From assembly GCA_014526335.1 (NCBI GenBank), contig JACTAT010000035.1, positions 4,293,752 through 4,357,751 of the forward strand: a DNA stretch of 64,000 bases, given 5' to 3'. A program made the translations under genes and the position numbers. Numbering within the stretch: position 1 is the stretch's first letter; every line of letters begins with the position of its first letter. This DNA is from Chrysaora quinquecirrha. Taxonomy: Eukaryota; Cnidaria; Scyphozoa; Semaeostomeae; Pelagiidae. The notes below the pieces were generated by a model. The model had not been told where the DNA came from. It saw nothing but the letters and a program-made list of their open reading frames with translations, and did no database searches. Positions 52,249 to 63,243 of this stretch are shown here, one piece after another.

Positions 52249-55200
52249 TCAGCGAGCTTCACTTTCGATGACCAATTTTCTATTCAAATCTTGCACTTCA
52301 TTTACATTTCTTACTCTTTTGCAGCCATAGAGATGCAGAAGCTTTAATCTAGAGGAAAATATGGTCATACGTAATACAATGAAAAATCAAAATAACCATT
52401 GTTAGAGAAAACGTAGGGGACTGACATCACTAACACAGGCATTACGGCCATTGGCTGACCGCTTTATTAGTAAATTCTGTAAGTTTTACTTTGGTCTACG
52501 GTTATCGTGGTGGGTGTTTCGTAATAGATCACTGCTACACGGCGATTCCGAATCTCTGTGGGGACCTGTTAACCTTGTCTTGGCCTTGTAATTGACCAAA
52601 TTTTTATAAAATATGATTGCATAAAACATTAAAGTCTTGAAGTGTAAGACAGTCCTAACATCTTGGTTTTACGTATCAATCGGTCATATTGCTAATTTGT
52701 ATCTGCGAACGCAGTGATACCATCATTACAGAGAGGGTAAAGCAAATAGGTCAAAAAATTGGGATAAGGGGATTAGAAATATCATTAGAATTGCTTTTTA
52801 GGAACAGCGCAAATTTGGGTTAAAATTGGCAATTAAGAAGTTAACATAGTCAAAGCTTACATTCTAATTTGATAAATGATAAATGAAACAAAAAGTTATC
52901 AGTTGAAAAAAGTCAGCCCAAAAACTTATTAAATAGAAAATTCGGTCAACTACAATTTCTAAAACGTGTTCTGAAATCTATTATCAGTAAAGGTAAAACA
53001 ATTTCTCTCTCTCCTCCATATTCTGATACAGATTACAACATAGATAATATTGTATGGGACACAAACCTTGAACATTTTTTTGCCAATTGCTCTAATGAAC
53101 TTTCTGTAACACTATGACAGAAGCTCAGCTTCAGTGATTCGAGAGTCTGATGGCAGTAATTAGCCAATGATATGACACTGAAAAGCAAAACAGCATTAAA
53201 TGATAACCAGAATGAAAAACATTCTTGTCCAACCTTGGGACTTCCAATAAAAGGATGAAGATAAGACACTTGAGGGACAACCCGACATGTACTTATATGT
53301 AAGCTACAGCTTCTTATCACAGAACAATAGAACCGCTGATTTCTGCAATTTGATCATCATCAGAATGAAAAACATTCTCCTCCAACCTTGGGACTTCCAA
53401 TTAAAAGATGAAGATAAGACACTTGAGGGACAACCCGACATGTTCTTTATGTACGCTACAGCTGTTAATAACAGAACAATGGAACCGCTGACTTTCTGCG
53501 ATATGATCATTATCAGAATGCAAAACATTCTCCTCCAACCATATCTTGGGAAGAAAGTTACTAAACACTATTTTCGTGAATGAAAAATACAGTGGTCAAA
53601 ATTTACCCTTTATCAGTGGCTTTTGTCGAACTAAGGTCAAGAACCTCCAGCTTGTTGCAAGCTTTTGCTAATGCTTCCACTCCATGATCAGAAATTTCGG
53701 TGCATCCACATACGTCTAAACATCTAAAACAAATGCAAAATATTTAAGAACAGGGGCAGATACTATGTTGACTGCTTGATGTAAAATTGTTTACATCGGA
53801 TGATTAATAGATAAAGAACAGTCTTCACAAAAACATTAGGCTGAGATTTTGATCAAATTTTCTGCAATCTCAAAAACTAGTTGAGCCTAACCCAAACAAA
53901 GTCCGCCAACGTGAAGCCCTTACCCAGAAACACATTTTAAACACGTTTTAGAGAAGTGTAGGGCGTGTTACGTCTGTGAAAAATCAATCCAAAAAAATAA
54001 GAAACAGGTGAAGATGAAGGTATTTTAGCGCCAGTCGCTAGTATCTCAGTAGTAGGTTAACTAATCAAGACCTCGACCCTGGCTGTGACGCTACCGTGGC
54101 TTGGCTGGGCTCGAACCCTGATAATACTGAGCTCCTGACACTACGATTCAGCTGGATTATACCACGATGCCACAGCACCTTCAACAGGCAGGCTGAAAAC
54201 GAAGGCAAGTCAAAAGTCTTTTTCAAAGATTGGAACTCTATGCTCTCTCATAGAGCTGGGCATAACAAACATGACACTTGATCCAGGTTCTATAATCTCA
54301 GTTAACTACCGTTTTCTCTACTTATTATTCAGGAGGATCTATTTCTTTTTCTTTCGGGTAACTTATGCTAATGTTTTTAACAGTAAGCTTTACATTTACA
54401 AACAATTAAGGATTCTTCTTCACCTTATAGAGGACAAATTTGATGCGATAGCCAATAGCGAGGCATCAGTAACAAGTGAACAATTAGCAATAACCAGTGT
54501 AGATAGTGAACGACAATTACTTGCTAAATCCTTGATAGCACCATCTCGAATCTAGAAGAAAACAACCAGGCATCATAGACCAGAAACGTAATTCACAAGC
54601 AAAAGATAAAGTATCGGTATGCAGTAATTCAAACTTATACAGTGCCTATTCAATCATTCGGTGGTTAACCATGGCTATCCGGTATTCCATTGTCCGGACT
54701 GTCAAAAACGGTTGTGAATACTCAGATTTTGCTTGAAGAAATTATACAAGGATCGAAAAATCGTGTAATTACCGCCAAAAAATCATTCTCAAACCTCACC
54801 TACCCTTACAACAATTAGAAAATCCAGTCGTTTGTGCAGACCCCCCATCCTACACAATCATCCTCCTCGTGCAAATTCAAAAATAACAATTCTCTTGTCA
54901 ATTTCCGAGTTATTTTGCAGCATCCAGTCCTCAAATTTGTGTCCGAAATGTCCGGATATTCGAATTAGCACTGCAACAAGACAGAATGCACGTTGACAGT
55001 GCAGTATCATTTGTGCATACCTTTTTGCATCCTCGTAAATCAATATTTTCAAGTTTAGGCATTTGTTTAGAAAATTCAGACACAGATACATTGGTAACCT
55101 ATAAAACACAAAAAAGAAGATTACTCATGGTAATTTCTAACTATATACCGAAGCTATAGTGAACTGAACATATGCTGACACAGGAATATATACTTATATA

Positions 55201-58200
55201 CTTATATACTTATGATGAATATATACCGAAGCTATAGTAATAGAGATACAATTGTCATGTCTTGTCAATAGATGTGACTTTTATTCTGAAAGCAACAAAC
55301 TTGCGAAGCTAGGATTTTTTATGTTGAAGGTTCAAAAACTGGAAAATTCTATCATTTTCTCTTAGAAGCATCAATCAAATAGGAGCTACGTCGCAATAGT
55401 AGATGCGATTGCGATGTGCTTGATGCATCCGTGTTAGACAATAATGAACTGAAATAACCACCTAGTTGCATTTTTCGCCCTTGATCTGTATAGCTATAAC
55501 CTTCACTGCGTTTATGTAGAGCAACATTTACTCTCATAGCAACTTGTTATCACGTTTATTCTTCCAAAGAGTTCCGTGTCACAATACCCTTTCTTGAACA
55601 CCATGCCAAACTGAATAGTCCTGCCATGTTGCAAGTTCTTTGTTCCGTTTGTCTAAAATTCACATTTCCTTGTTGGAAGTTGCCAGTGTAATGGTTTTAA
55701 CTTGACATAAGCAATACTTCCCCTCAGTGTTTCCCTCTTATTTTGTTGACCACTAAATTACCATTGACCAACGTATAAAATAAGTAATATTTTCTTTGTT
55801 CAAAAATCGGAATAAAAAAAAGGTGTGTATTAGAGCAAAGCTTATGAATATAAAGTTGTTTTCTGATCAAGATCAGCCCTATTTTTTCAAAGAATAATAT
55901 AAATCTCTGCGAATTAAAGGCATTGATGTTTGTCTTTTATAAGCATAGCCTTAGCCAATAGCAAACTGGAGTGTATGACAATATATAAATAAATACACAA
56001 TTACCTTATGGCATTGTCCCATATTAACTGTCTCAAGATTGGGACAATATTGTTGCAATATCGACAGAGAAACGTAAGATATATTGAAGCAGCCAAACAT
56101 TTCTATCACTCTGATACTGAGAAAATAAATCAAATTATATAAGTGAACAGTGAGACCTGCCATGAATATAAAATGGCATCAATAACGATGGTTCGGAGAA
56201 TAACAAATTAATAAGCGAAAGTGTGGCGTTCTGTACTTGGATGTACGAGGAGCGGTATAACGCTTTTTTAAATAAGCAACTGCTCAAAAAGCATCTAAGG
56301 CTCGGCGGTTGATCTCAATTTTAAGCAATTTGAGGGTCAGTTGAATTACTGTTAGCAGCTAAGAAATCAAACAAAAAAGTTGCAGCACTCGTGTCAAAAT
56401 ATAATTTTGACGTTAGAAGATATAACATCTTGTTTTGCACGACGAAAGCCTTAGGTAACGTGTTTCCACTGAGTGTCTTCAAGTCAGTGTTGTAGGCCCA
56501 AGAGTTGGTAATTTTGACCCTTGAAGTCAGGAGTGGTCGGTTAAAAAAATGTTAAGCAACTTTTAAGCAAGTTTGAGGGCTGAAATGACTGCAATTTTGA
56601 GCAAATGTGTGGGCTGGACAAAAGTTCAATTGCTGAAGAAGTGTACTACGCAATGCATGACGCTAAACTCAAATCGGTTACAGTTTAAAGCCGTATATGG
56701 GTGTATGAATATGCTAAGAGGATGTATAAAAGTTGTTGGTGTTTCTGAGAAGGATGCTTGTGATAAAAGGAAATGGAGATGAAAGATCCCTGGACACAAT
56801 TTAAATGGCAGCAGCTGAAAGAGGAAGAGGTCCATTAGAAAGAAAAGGATTAGATCTCTGGGATTTTAGGGACTTGTAGAAGAGAATCAACTTAAACAAA
56901 TGTGGATATTTGCAAATTCTTTGGAGTTCTGAATCCAATAAATACAGCAATTAAATGGATAGAATATATGATATGACATTCAATGTACTGTGTACTGTAT
57001 ATGTGGCGATATCTAACTAAGACTTGGCAAAACCTCAGAGCTTACTTTGTAAATGAGAACAGCACATATGTATATATACAATCAGATGAGAATTCGTGGT
57101 GCCTACAAGACTACAAAGTTTCTTTTCTAATATTACTGTTAATTATTAGGTACATTGCGAGAAAGAGGGGAAAAATCTTTTGACATATTCAAAAGCTTTT
57201 TACGGCTGACACTCCTCAGAGAATAAACGTCAGAAACAGACTGAAACAAATATCTAAGACTCGGTCTGTTTCTGACGTTTATACTCTGAGGAATGCCAGA
57301 CGACTAGCAAGACGAAAAAAGCTTTAAATATGTCCAAAGATGTTTCCGCTCTTTCTCACAATGTTGAAATTTTGTACTACTGGATAACTATTAGATATAT
57401 GTTCATTAAAATGCAATCAATTTATCTACCTTTTAGAATGTCTAACTGCAATGCATCTTATTGATTCGTCCGTGACTGCTTGACATCCATTCATGCATAT
57501 ACATTCTAATCTAACGAAGGAACATTGACACAGCTTAATGCAAGATAGCACTTGTACCAGTACCTTTCTCTCGTTTTAGCTGATCCTACAGATTTTGCAG
57601 GCATTAATAGTCAATCGTAATCGAAAGAGGCCTTATAAGCTGTCTGGTTAACCATCCTTGATTTCAGGGCACTGAATCTATTATACTTCTTTCTGTGCTT
57701 AAGTCTTAGCCTTCTACCTATGAAAGACTTTCAAAAGAGATTCTCAAAAAACACCAAAATTGTACGGCGGAAGGTTTTGGAGACCTGCCAAATCTGCCGT
57801 TTACCGAGGACTGTGCCAAAAAATTGCGCTTTGAAATCCATCGAACAGGCGAGAAGAGAGCAGGCATCTACTGAAAACAGAAGAAGACCAAAAATAAGTC
57901 CTTCTGATGGCAATATGTTGGCATTTTAAAAAATTGACAAAGATGAGATACTAACCTGTCTACAGCTTCAGAGAATGCTTGGATTCCAATATCAGATACA
58001 TTTGACCAACTTATGTCGATTGAACGAAGTCCTTTACATCTTGAAGCATGAAGTAGGATTAGCTCACCAATAAGGGCTTTGCCACTACAAGCACTGAATC
58101 CAAGATCCTTCAAAAGAATTGTTTGCTAGGGCTTAGTTGAAACAACACATTCACTGGTCAATTGCTTAGCTAGTTAGTTGGGAAGGCATGTAGGCAAGTA

Positions 58201-60296
58201 GGCGGACACAAATGCCCACAAATGCTTGCTGTCTTCATTGCGTTGACCGAGGGGTGATTCACTCCTTGGAAGTCTCGGACACCTTTGTTGCAAGTCCTAT
58301 TGCTTTCTTGGAAATCCTTTGGAAGTCCTTTTGTTTTAATAGAAATCTCGTACGCTTTTTCGCAGAGTGAAATGCCCCTCGGCGTTGACAACTGGACGGC
58401 ATGGTAGGCTACTTCGTTGGGGCAGGAAAAGCAAGAACATCATGAATGACTCTACAAGCGGGATTTGCCGTAGATATTCACGGCGTATTTCTCCAGAGCA
58501 AGCGCTTTGTTTAATAAATGAAATACTGATACGTATACTGTCAGTAATTGATTTTGACTGATAAACCCACGATAAACAAAAAATATTCCTTTAAAATAGA
58601 TCTACTTTGACTTAAAATTAAAGGTACCCATTAGCCATGGTTGAAGAATGAGGTCAGCCCAGATCAGCCTGAGATCAGCTTATTAGCTTGCAGCTTGCTA
58701 CAAATAGAGTTGAAGAGCCCCCATTAGTTGTTCCCGCTTGTTCCCTGTGATCCTAGCTATTTCAGGCTTTGTTCTTGCTTTTCCCCGCAATCGTCATTGA
58801 TCCTCATTTTATTTCAACTAGGCCAACTTGCTCTCACTTCTTTGTGGCAATTTCCTTTTTGTGTGTGTTCGCAGTTGTCCCTTCATCTTTTTCGGTGTTT
58901 CCCTGTTTGTTCCCCCTTGTCACCTCTGATTCCATTTATTCCCTCCGATTCTTACTTCGTTCGCGTAATATGCCAGAAACAAAGACTAACTTACCTGCAA
59001 ACTTTCCCCACAGTTTCTGAACAGGTCTCTTAGTCCACCTTCAGTCACCATATTACTATGGCACTGAGAAATAGTCAACGATATTGGGCGCTTCTGTCCG
59101 ATTTTCGCAAGGATCTCATCACTGAGGTCATTTCGTTTTCTTAGTGCAATCTCTTTCCCTAGAAATTTTTGAAATTTTAGAAATTTCTCAGATACACCAG
59201 CGCCAAACGAATCAATTAGAAGAGAATCACATGCATACACGCATCATTGAATTGTGAATCTGGAGGCAGTTGAAAGTGTACAGCAAGGGATGAAACAGAT
59301 TTCAGTTATTAATGTCGTAATGCTTGACCGTTCTACCACGTCTCAAAACATGGTTCGCGAAGCAGTTTTTGCCCTTGAGAAGCAAAACATGTTTTTGGAA
59401 GCTTTCTCCTCGTCAAGCAATGTTTTGTGACGCAGCCAAATGGTCAAACATTGTTTGTAAAGCAGTTCTGAAATGATTGACCAACAATGTTTGGCCAGTA
59501 AGCAGTTAGGCAGTTAAGTGACACTTTCCTTCTGTTTTCTTAGACCTGGTCTGGGTTTTAGAAAAAGTAGCTGAGATCCACTGGGGCACTTGGTAGCTTA
59601 TTTGTACTCAAGGCAGATTTTGCATCTTGGCAGTTTTTGAAATTTGTTGGGCGAGCAAAACGTTTGACCGTTTGGCAAAATTTCTCGTTCAACTTTTTTT
59701 GTTTGCGCCAAGCAAAAAATGTTTTTCAACTATTTCAAAAACCTCACGCCACGAATTTTGTTACTTTTGCATGTCAAACAATGTCCCAACGTTTGGCCAC
59801 CATTCCAACATTACTTTTCAAATATCACTTTTATTTTTGACAAACGCAACAACTTGCGACATTTCAGCACCCAGAAACATTTCTTAGCAACAAGGCGTTA
59901 GCGCTTGCGTATTAACAATAACTGAAATGTCCAAAGTGTTGGAAAGCAATGTTTTTAAACGTGGCCAAACGGTCAAAAATTTGTTGTAAAGCAAATTTAA
60001 AATGTTTTACCAACATCGTTTGATCGTTTGACCAGGGCGTAATACGCTATCATATGGAGAAGTAAAAAGACCTGGGCTTCATTCAGGGTGAAATAAAGGA
60101 TATACTCACAAAGAGATTCATCAGTTGATATTCTGTGAAACTGTTTGCAAACTCTAGCGCATCTGCACAAGTCAGAAGTTGGAAGGAAAGACAATATGTA
60201 CAAAATGATTTCTTCTGGTAAGCAAAGATATGGTACTGCTTCTTCTCTTGCTGTTCGTATCTTAAATAAACACAAAATATAATCTTCATTTGACAT
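52249..60296 (-). CDS. F-box and leucine-rich-repeat protein (FBXL type), complete
   Basis: FBXL proteins use an F-box to dock on Skp1 and leucine-rich repeats to bind substrates of a Cullin-1 ubiquitin ligase. Ten exons join in phase without correction: 60110-60296, 58995-59158, 57956-58107, 57430-57510, 56005-56116, 55021-55098, 54424-54551, 53607-53723, 53067-53177 and 52249-52348; 409 residues. The F-box covers about residues 26-67 (LPEEIILYILSFLPTSDLCR to DESLWKEI). About ten cysteine-containing LRRs follow, such as LRSIDISWSNVSDIGIQAF, LETVNMGQCHKVTNVSVSEF, LENIDLRGCKK and LKLLHLYGCKRVRNV. Exons tend to break inside repeats at the same place (phase 2, before a Leu), as expected from exon duplication. 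The start at 60296 (MSNEDYILCLFKI) is the only ATG in frame before the F-box. Which FBXL it matches is not resolved. Confidence 0.94.
53205..53545. repeat. Tandem ~165-bp duplication inside an intron
   Basis: aaaaacattct, ccaaccttgggacttccaat and gataagacacttgagggaca recur in order, with a third partial start at 53515. It lies between exons 8 and 9 of the FBXL gene and produces spurious plus-strand frames. Confidence 0.9.
54000..54190 (-). mobile_element. tRNA-derived SINE, family 2, in FBXL intron 7
   Basis: Minus-strand tgtggcatcgtggtataatcc (A-box side) and agggttcgagccc (B-box) at tRNA spacing. It matches the copy at 42840-43000 along its length. Confidence 0.75.
57178..57337. mobile_element. 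Palindromic MITE-like element
   Basis: The left arm has tattcaaaagctttttacgg and gagaataaacgtcagaaaca; the right arm has tgtttctgacgtttatactc and cgaaaaaagctttaaatatg. The arms are inverted copies, giving a ~160-bp hairpin. It lies in the intron between FBXL exons 4 and 5. A partial relative (ggtctgtttctgactttcat..gacgaaaaaagctg) is at 45140-45200. Confidence 0.75.
59318..60042. mobile_element. Cluster of TAAGGCCC-family MITE fragments
   Basis: Three eroded pieces lie at about 59318-59500, 59630-59830 and 59925-60042, the last ending gatcgtttgaccagggcgta. They share gaccgttt, gtcaaacattg and aatgttttgtgacg words. All are in the first intron of the FBXL gene. Plus-strand frames at 59627-59901 are by-products. 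Confidence 0.6.
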
Positions 60297-61044
60297 GGTT
60301 GCTCTTGAAAAAAAAAACAAAAATACGATAAAATATTCCTAGATAATTCCTAAACGAGGTTGGATTGAAGCTTCACTCGGAATAACTCACATAAAACAGT
60401 ACTTGTTTCGCATTACAATAATGAACTTAAAAACTACGAGAAAGATTCAGATAAAAAGAATAAAAAAAGTTTACAATTGGTAATATTTGAGCCTGGCTAT
60501 TGTTCTTAATATATTCTTACATTTGTGTAATAACAAACCCTTCTTTCCCGCTCCCATGTGCTGTGCTGCAATAATTCATCATAAGATGAATTAGCTTAAA
60601 AATTAGCTGTAAAACCAAAGAACACATATTGACCATGTTTGTTGCTTGCCTTGGGGGGATAACAGCGTCAGAAATCAGCGGAAATCGCTCAGTACGACCA
60701 GTGGTACAAAATAGCAAAGTATACAAATCATACATAACCTTCAACGTATAAATGCAGCAAGAAAGAAAATAAAATCAATAAGGTTCGTTAATTAGTATAT
60801 GAAACCTACCAAAGTAAGAGCTTGATCATAAGTATCCAAATCTAACAAAAAGAGATAAACACATATGCTACGCCAGTTTTATACAAATGTCATATGTTGT
60901 ACAAACTGGCCAATACGAACCAAAAATTTAGGGCCAGCCTTTAAGTGGTTCTTAATTATTGTCTCAAAATGGCTGCAAAAGTGACAAAGTATTTATTTCA
61001 GAGCCCAAAAAAGTGGACAAGTGGGTGATAAGTGAATATTCTGG

Positions 61045-61425
61045 AAGTGCACGCCTTTTTATTAATAAGGAACCTACCTCAAGGCCTAGTTCTTAAAGTT
61101 CCTTATTTCTGGACCTCTTTTGAGGCAATTGTAGTTCCAAAAGTTCCTTAAGTTTAACTCCACATGCAATGGTCATAATAATAACAGAGAGGGACTTGCA
61201 TGTAAGCAAAGCTCGAGACTACTCAAGGAAACGTTTGATATATGTGTAATTCTCGATTCTTGATTCTTGATGGCTTTCTAATTCTTGATTATTTGCAGTG
61301 ATAAAAGCATTCAACATTGAACAGTTCCTTAATGATTTTTTCTTTAGTAGTATAAGTTTAATTTCCGGCCCCTTTACATTTACGTTCCTTATAAAGTGGT
61401 TCTTTATAAAAAAGCGTGTGATTCA
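61045..61425 (-). mobile_element. Interspersed repeat, copy 2 of an inverted pair
   Basis: Reverse-oriented match to 47577-47965, starting aataaggaacctacctcaagg and ending near gttccttataaagtgg. Upstream of the FBXL gene. Confidence 0.75.
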
Positions 61426-61894
61426 AATGATAAGTCAGAGATCAAGAGATTTTGAGTCTCTTTATTTTTAAACCGATGGTTCATATTTGTGGTCTCTGCA
61501 CTTTATTCCGCTCCCTGTCGCAGATTGCCAAGGGTTCAAACTTGCCAGGAAAATCTTCACAGCAACAAAGATGTCAAATTTGGAGCCAGAGACACAGATG
61601 TTCAAATTTCTTGTTCCTCCAAGCTGTAAGGATTTGGTTTGTAGAAAACTTTTGGAAGACTAGCACAGTTTTCAACATTGAAAAAAATACACTGTAAGCA
61701 AAGCTGCCTCTTGAACACCAATCACCTTGTGGGATACAGTGGAGTGGCAAATTAAACTAAATGAAGTGCCCAGGTGAGAATACGAACAATTCTGTTCCAG
61801 CCTCAATTCTTGTGTATTCTATTCGTAAACTCATCACTCACGCATCTGAAACGTATGCAAGAAGATTGCGTGACTGTCAAAGGAACAAACTTAC

Positions 61895-61974
61895 CTTCTA
61901 ACGACAACGGAGGAACAATCACTTGATCACCCGAGCTAGCCTGTTCATCTTCCGAGAAACTGACTATGATATTG
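61895..61974 (-). CDS. Candidate internal exon, unrecognised
   Basis: Bounded by an acceptor (gctttctgaaag) and a strong donor (GAAG/GTAAGT). The open frame includes FSEDEQASSGDQVIVPPLS. It lies downstream of, and on the same strand as, the frame at 62161-62504 and could belong to the same gene, though the phases do not join without a correction. Confidence 0.4.
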
Positions 61975-62160
61975 CTTTCAGAAAGCTATGAATGAAAAAC
62001 GGAATTTAATTATATTGGATCATACTTCGAAGAAGCCTTTGGCAGGCGAACTATAAGTGCTTAAAGAGAATATAGTTTGTTTGTAGTTGCTTTCCGGTGT
62101 TCTGCCTCTCTTTTTCCTTTTACTGGTCATAAATATATTATTTAGGGGTAGAGAGACGTT

Positions 62161-62504
62161 TCAAATTGGATAACTCATCTGTACTTCCAAAAATGCAGCT
62201 TCCACGAATTCAAACTCCTTTGCTTTCATATAGGCGACTCTTGCAGCCTTGAACAACCTGTTCAGCAGGCTATCCAATTTTATAAACGATTTGTTTTATC
62301 GTTTTTGCAGAAATACTGCAATAAAATCCGTTTTTTATGGCCACACAAGACACAACACCGTTTCTTCAGCAACGTATTAAAAAACGTCCGATTTCTGAAC
62401 AAGTATTTCGAAAGCTTCTTTTTGTCAGTGGACTTCTTCGCAAACGATCGCAAGAAAGGTAACAACAAGGAAGAGAAACTTTCGAACAAACTGCTATGAA
62501 GCAT
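62161..62504 (-). CDS. Candidate Lys-rich protein exon with a Cys pair
   Basis: From ATG 62504 the frame reads MLHSSLFESFSSLLLPFLRS, then a Lys/Arg-rich part with CCVLCGHKKR, and meets TAA at 62280-62282. One added base near the ttt before that stop restores a frame that runs on through KLDSLLNRLFKAARVAYMKA to TGA at 62161-62163. The composition is protein-like but no family is recognised. The start faces the plus-strand ATG at 62532. Confidence 0.35.
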
Positions 62505-62531
62505 TTCCACATACACGTTGGGTTGTAAAGG

Positions 62532-62646
62532 ATGTCGGACAGCGTTTGGACAACAAAAAAGAGTTTTACGTTACCCTCAACTGGAACGCGTGAACCGCAT
62601 GTAAACAGACGTGGTCCAAAAAGTTTCATTACCGTTAATGACACAG
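62532..62646 (+). CDS. Candidate first exon, unrecognised
   Basis: ATG followed by SDSVWTTKKSFTLPSTGT and REPHVNRRGPKSFITV, then a possible donor (ACAG/GTTTAA). Base composition is less AT-rich than around it. No following exon was found before the window end. Confidence 0.3.
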
Positions 62647-62759
62647 GTTTAAACTGGAGCATGACCCGTCTCTGGACGGCAATTGCAATGCATCCAACAC
62701 TCTCCTGGCTTAGCATAATGCAGAAGACTGCTAAACTTCATCACTGCCCGTTAGCACCA

Positions 62760-62845
62760 AGATTGGTTAGTTAGTAGTTAATTAGTTAGTTAGTTAGTTC
62801 TTTAGTTAGTTAGTTAGTTAGTTAGTTACTTACTTAGTTAGTTCT

Positions 62846-62881
<36 letters not shown>

Positions 62882-62935
62882 ATGGTTAGTTAGTTAGTTA
62901 GTCAGTTACGTAGTTAGTTAGTCAGTTAGTTAGTC
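62760..62935. repeat. (GTTA)n tetranucleotide repeat
   Basis: Runs of gttagttagtta with a few gtca and cttt interruptions. Same unit as the intronic array at 36000-36580. Confidence 0.95.
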
Positions 62936-63089
62936 ACTTGCTCTCGTCCAACGGTATGGGCTTCTGTGATAAGCACAGGGGTTTCACTTAATAATCAGAC
63001 CTAATCTAAGCAGTGCGGCCAAAGCCCTTCCATTCGATATAACCGCACTTTGTGATTTCCTTTGCTTGGAATTACAGAGAGCTGGCAAC

Positions 63090-63185
63090 TCTCCTCACAC
63101 TTGGTGTCAAGGTTGATCTTGGTGGGAATCGAACCCAAAGTCATAGATTGTGAGTTTGACTCGTCCACCACTTGCCCATTCTGAC
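63090..63185 (-). mobile_element. tRNA-like SINE fragment
   Basis: On the minus strand gggcaagtggtggacgagtc is followed about 35 bp later by a B-box (gggttcgattccc). The acceptor stem does not close, so it is not called a tRNA gene. Confidence 0.5.
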
Positions 63186-63243
63186 CACAGATGAAACAAA
63201 GCAGCAACCAGGAAGGTTGCAAAATACCTTTTCTAAAAACTTG

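Noticed and set aside
54271..54555. 94-codon plus-strand ORF
   Set aside because: Antisense to FBXL exon 7, whose borders and LRR pattern are clear.
59627..59901. Three overlapping plus-strand ORFs
   Set aside because: They lie in MITE fragments within the first intron of the FBXL gene.
63090..63185. A tRNA gene on the minus strand
   Set aside because: Good B-box but no cloverleaf; treated as a SINE fragment.
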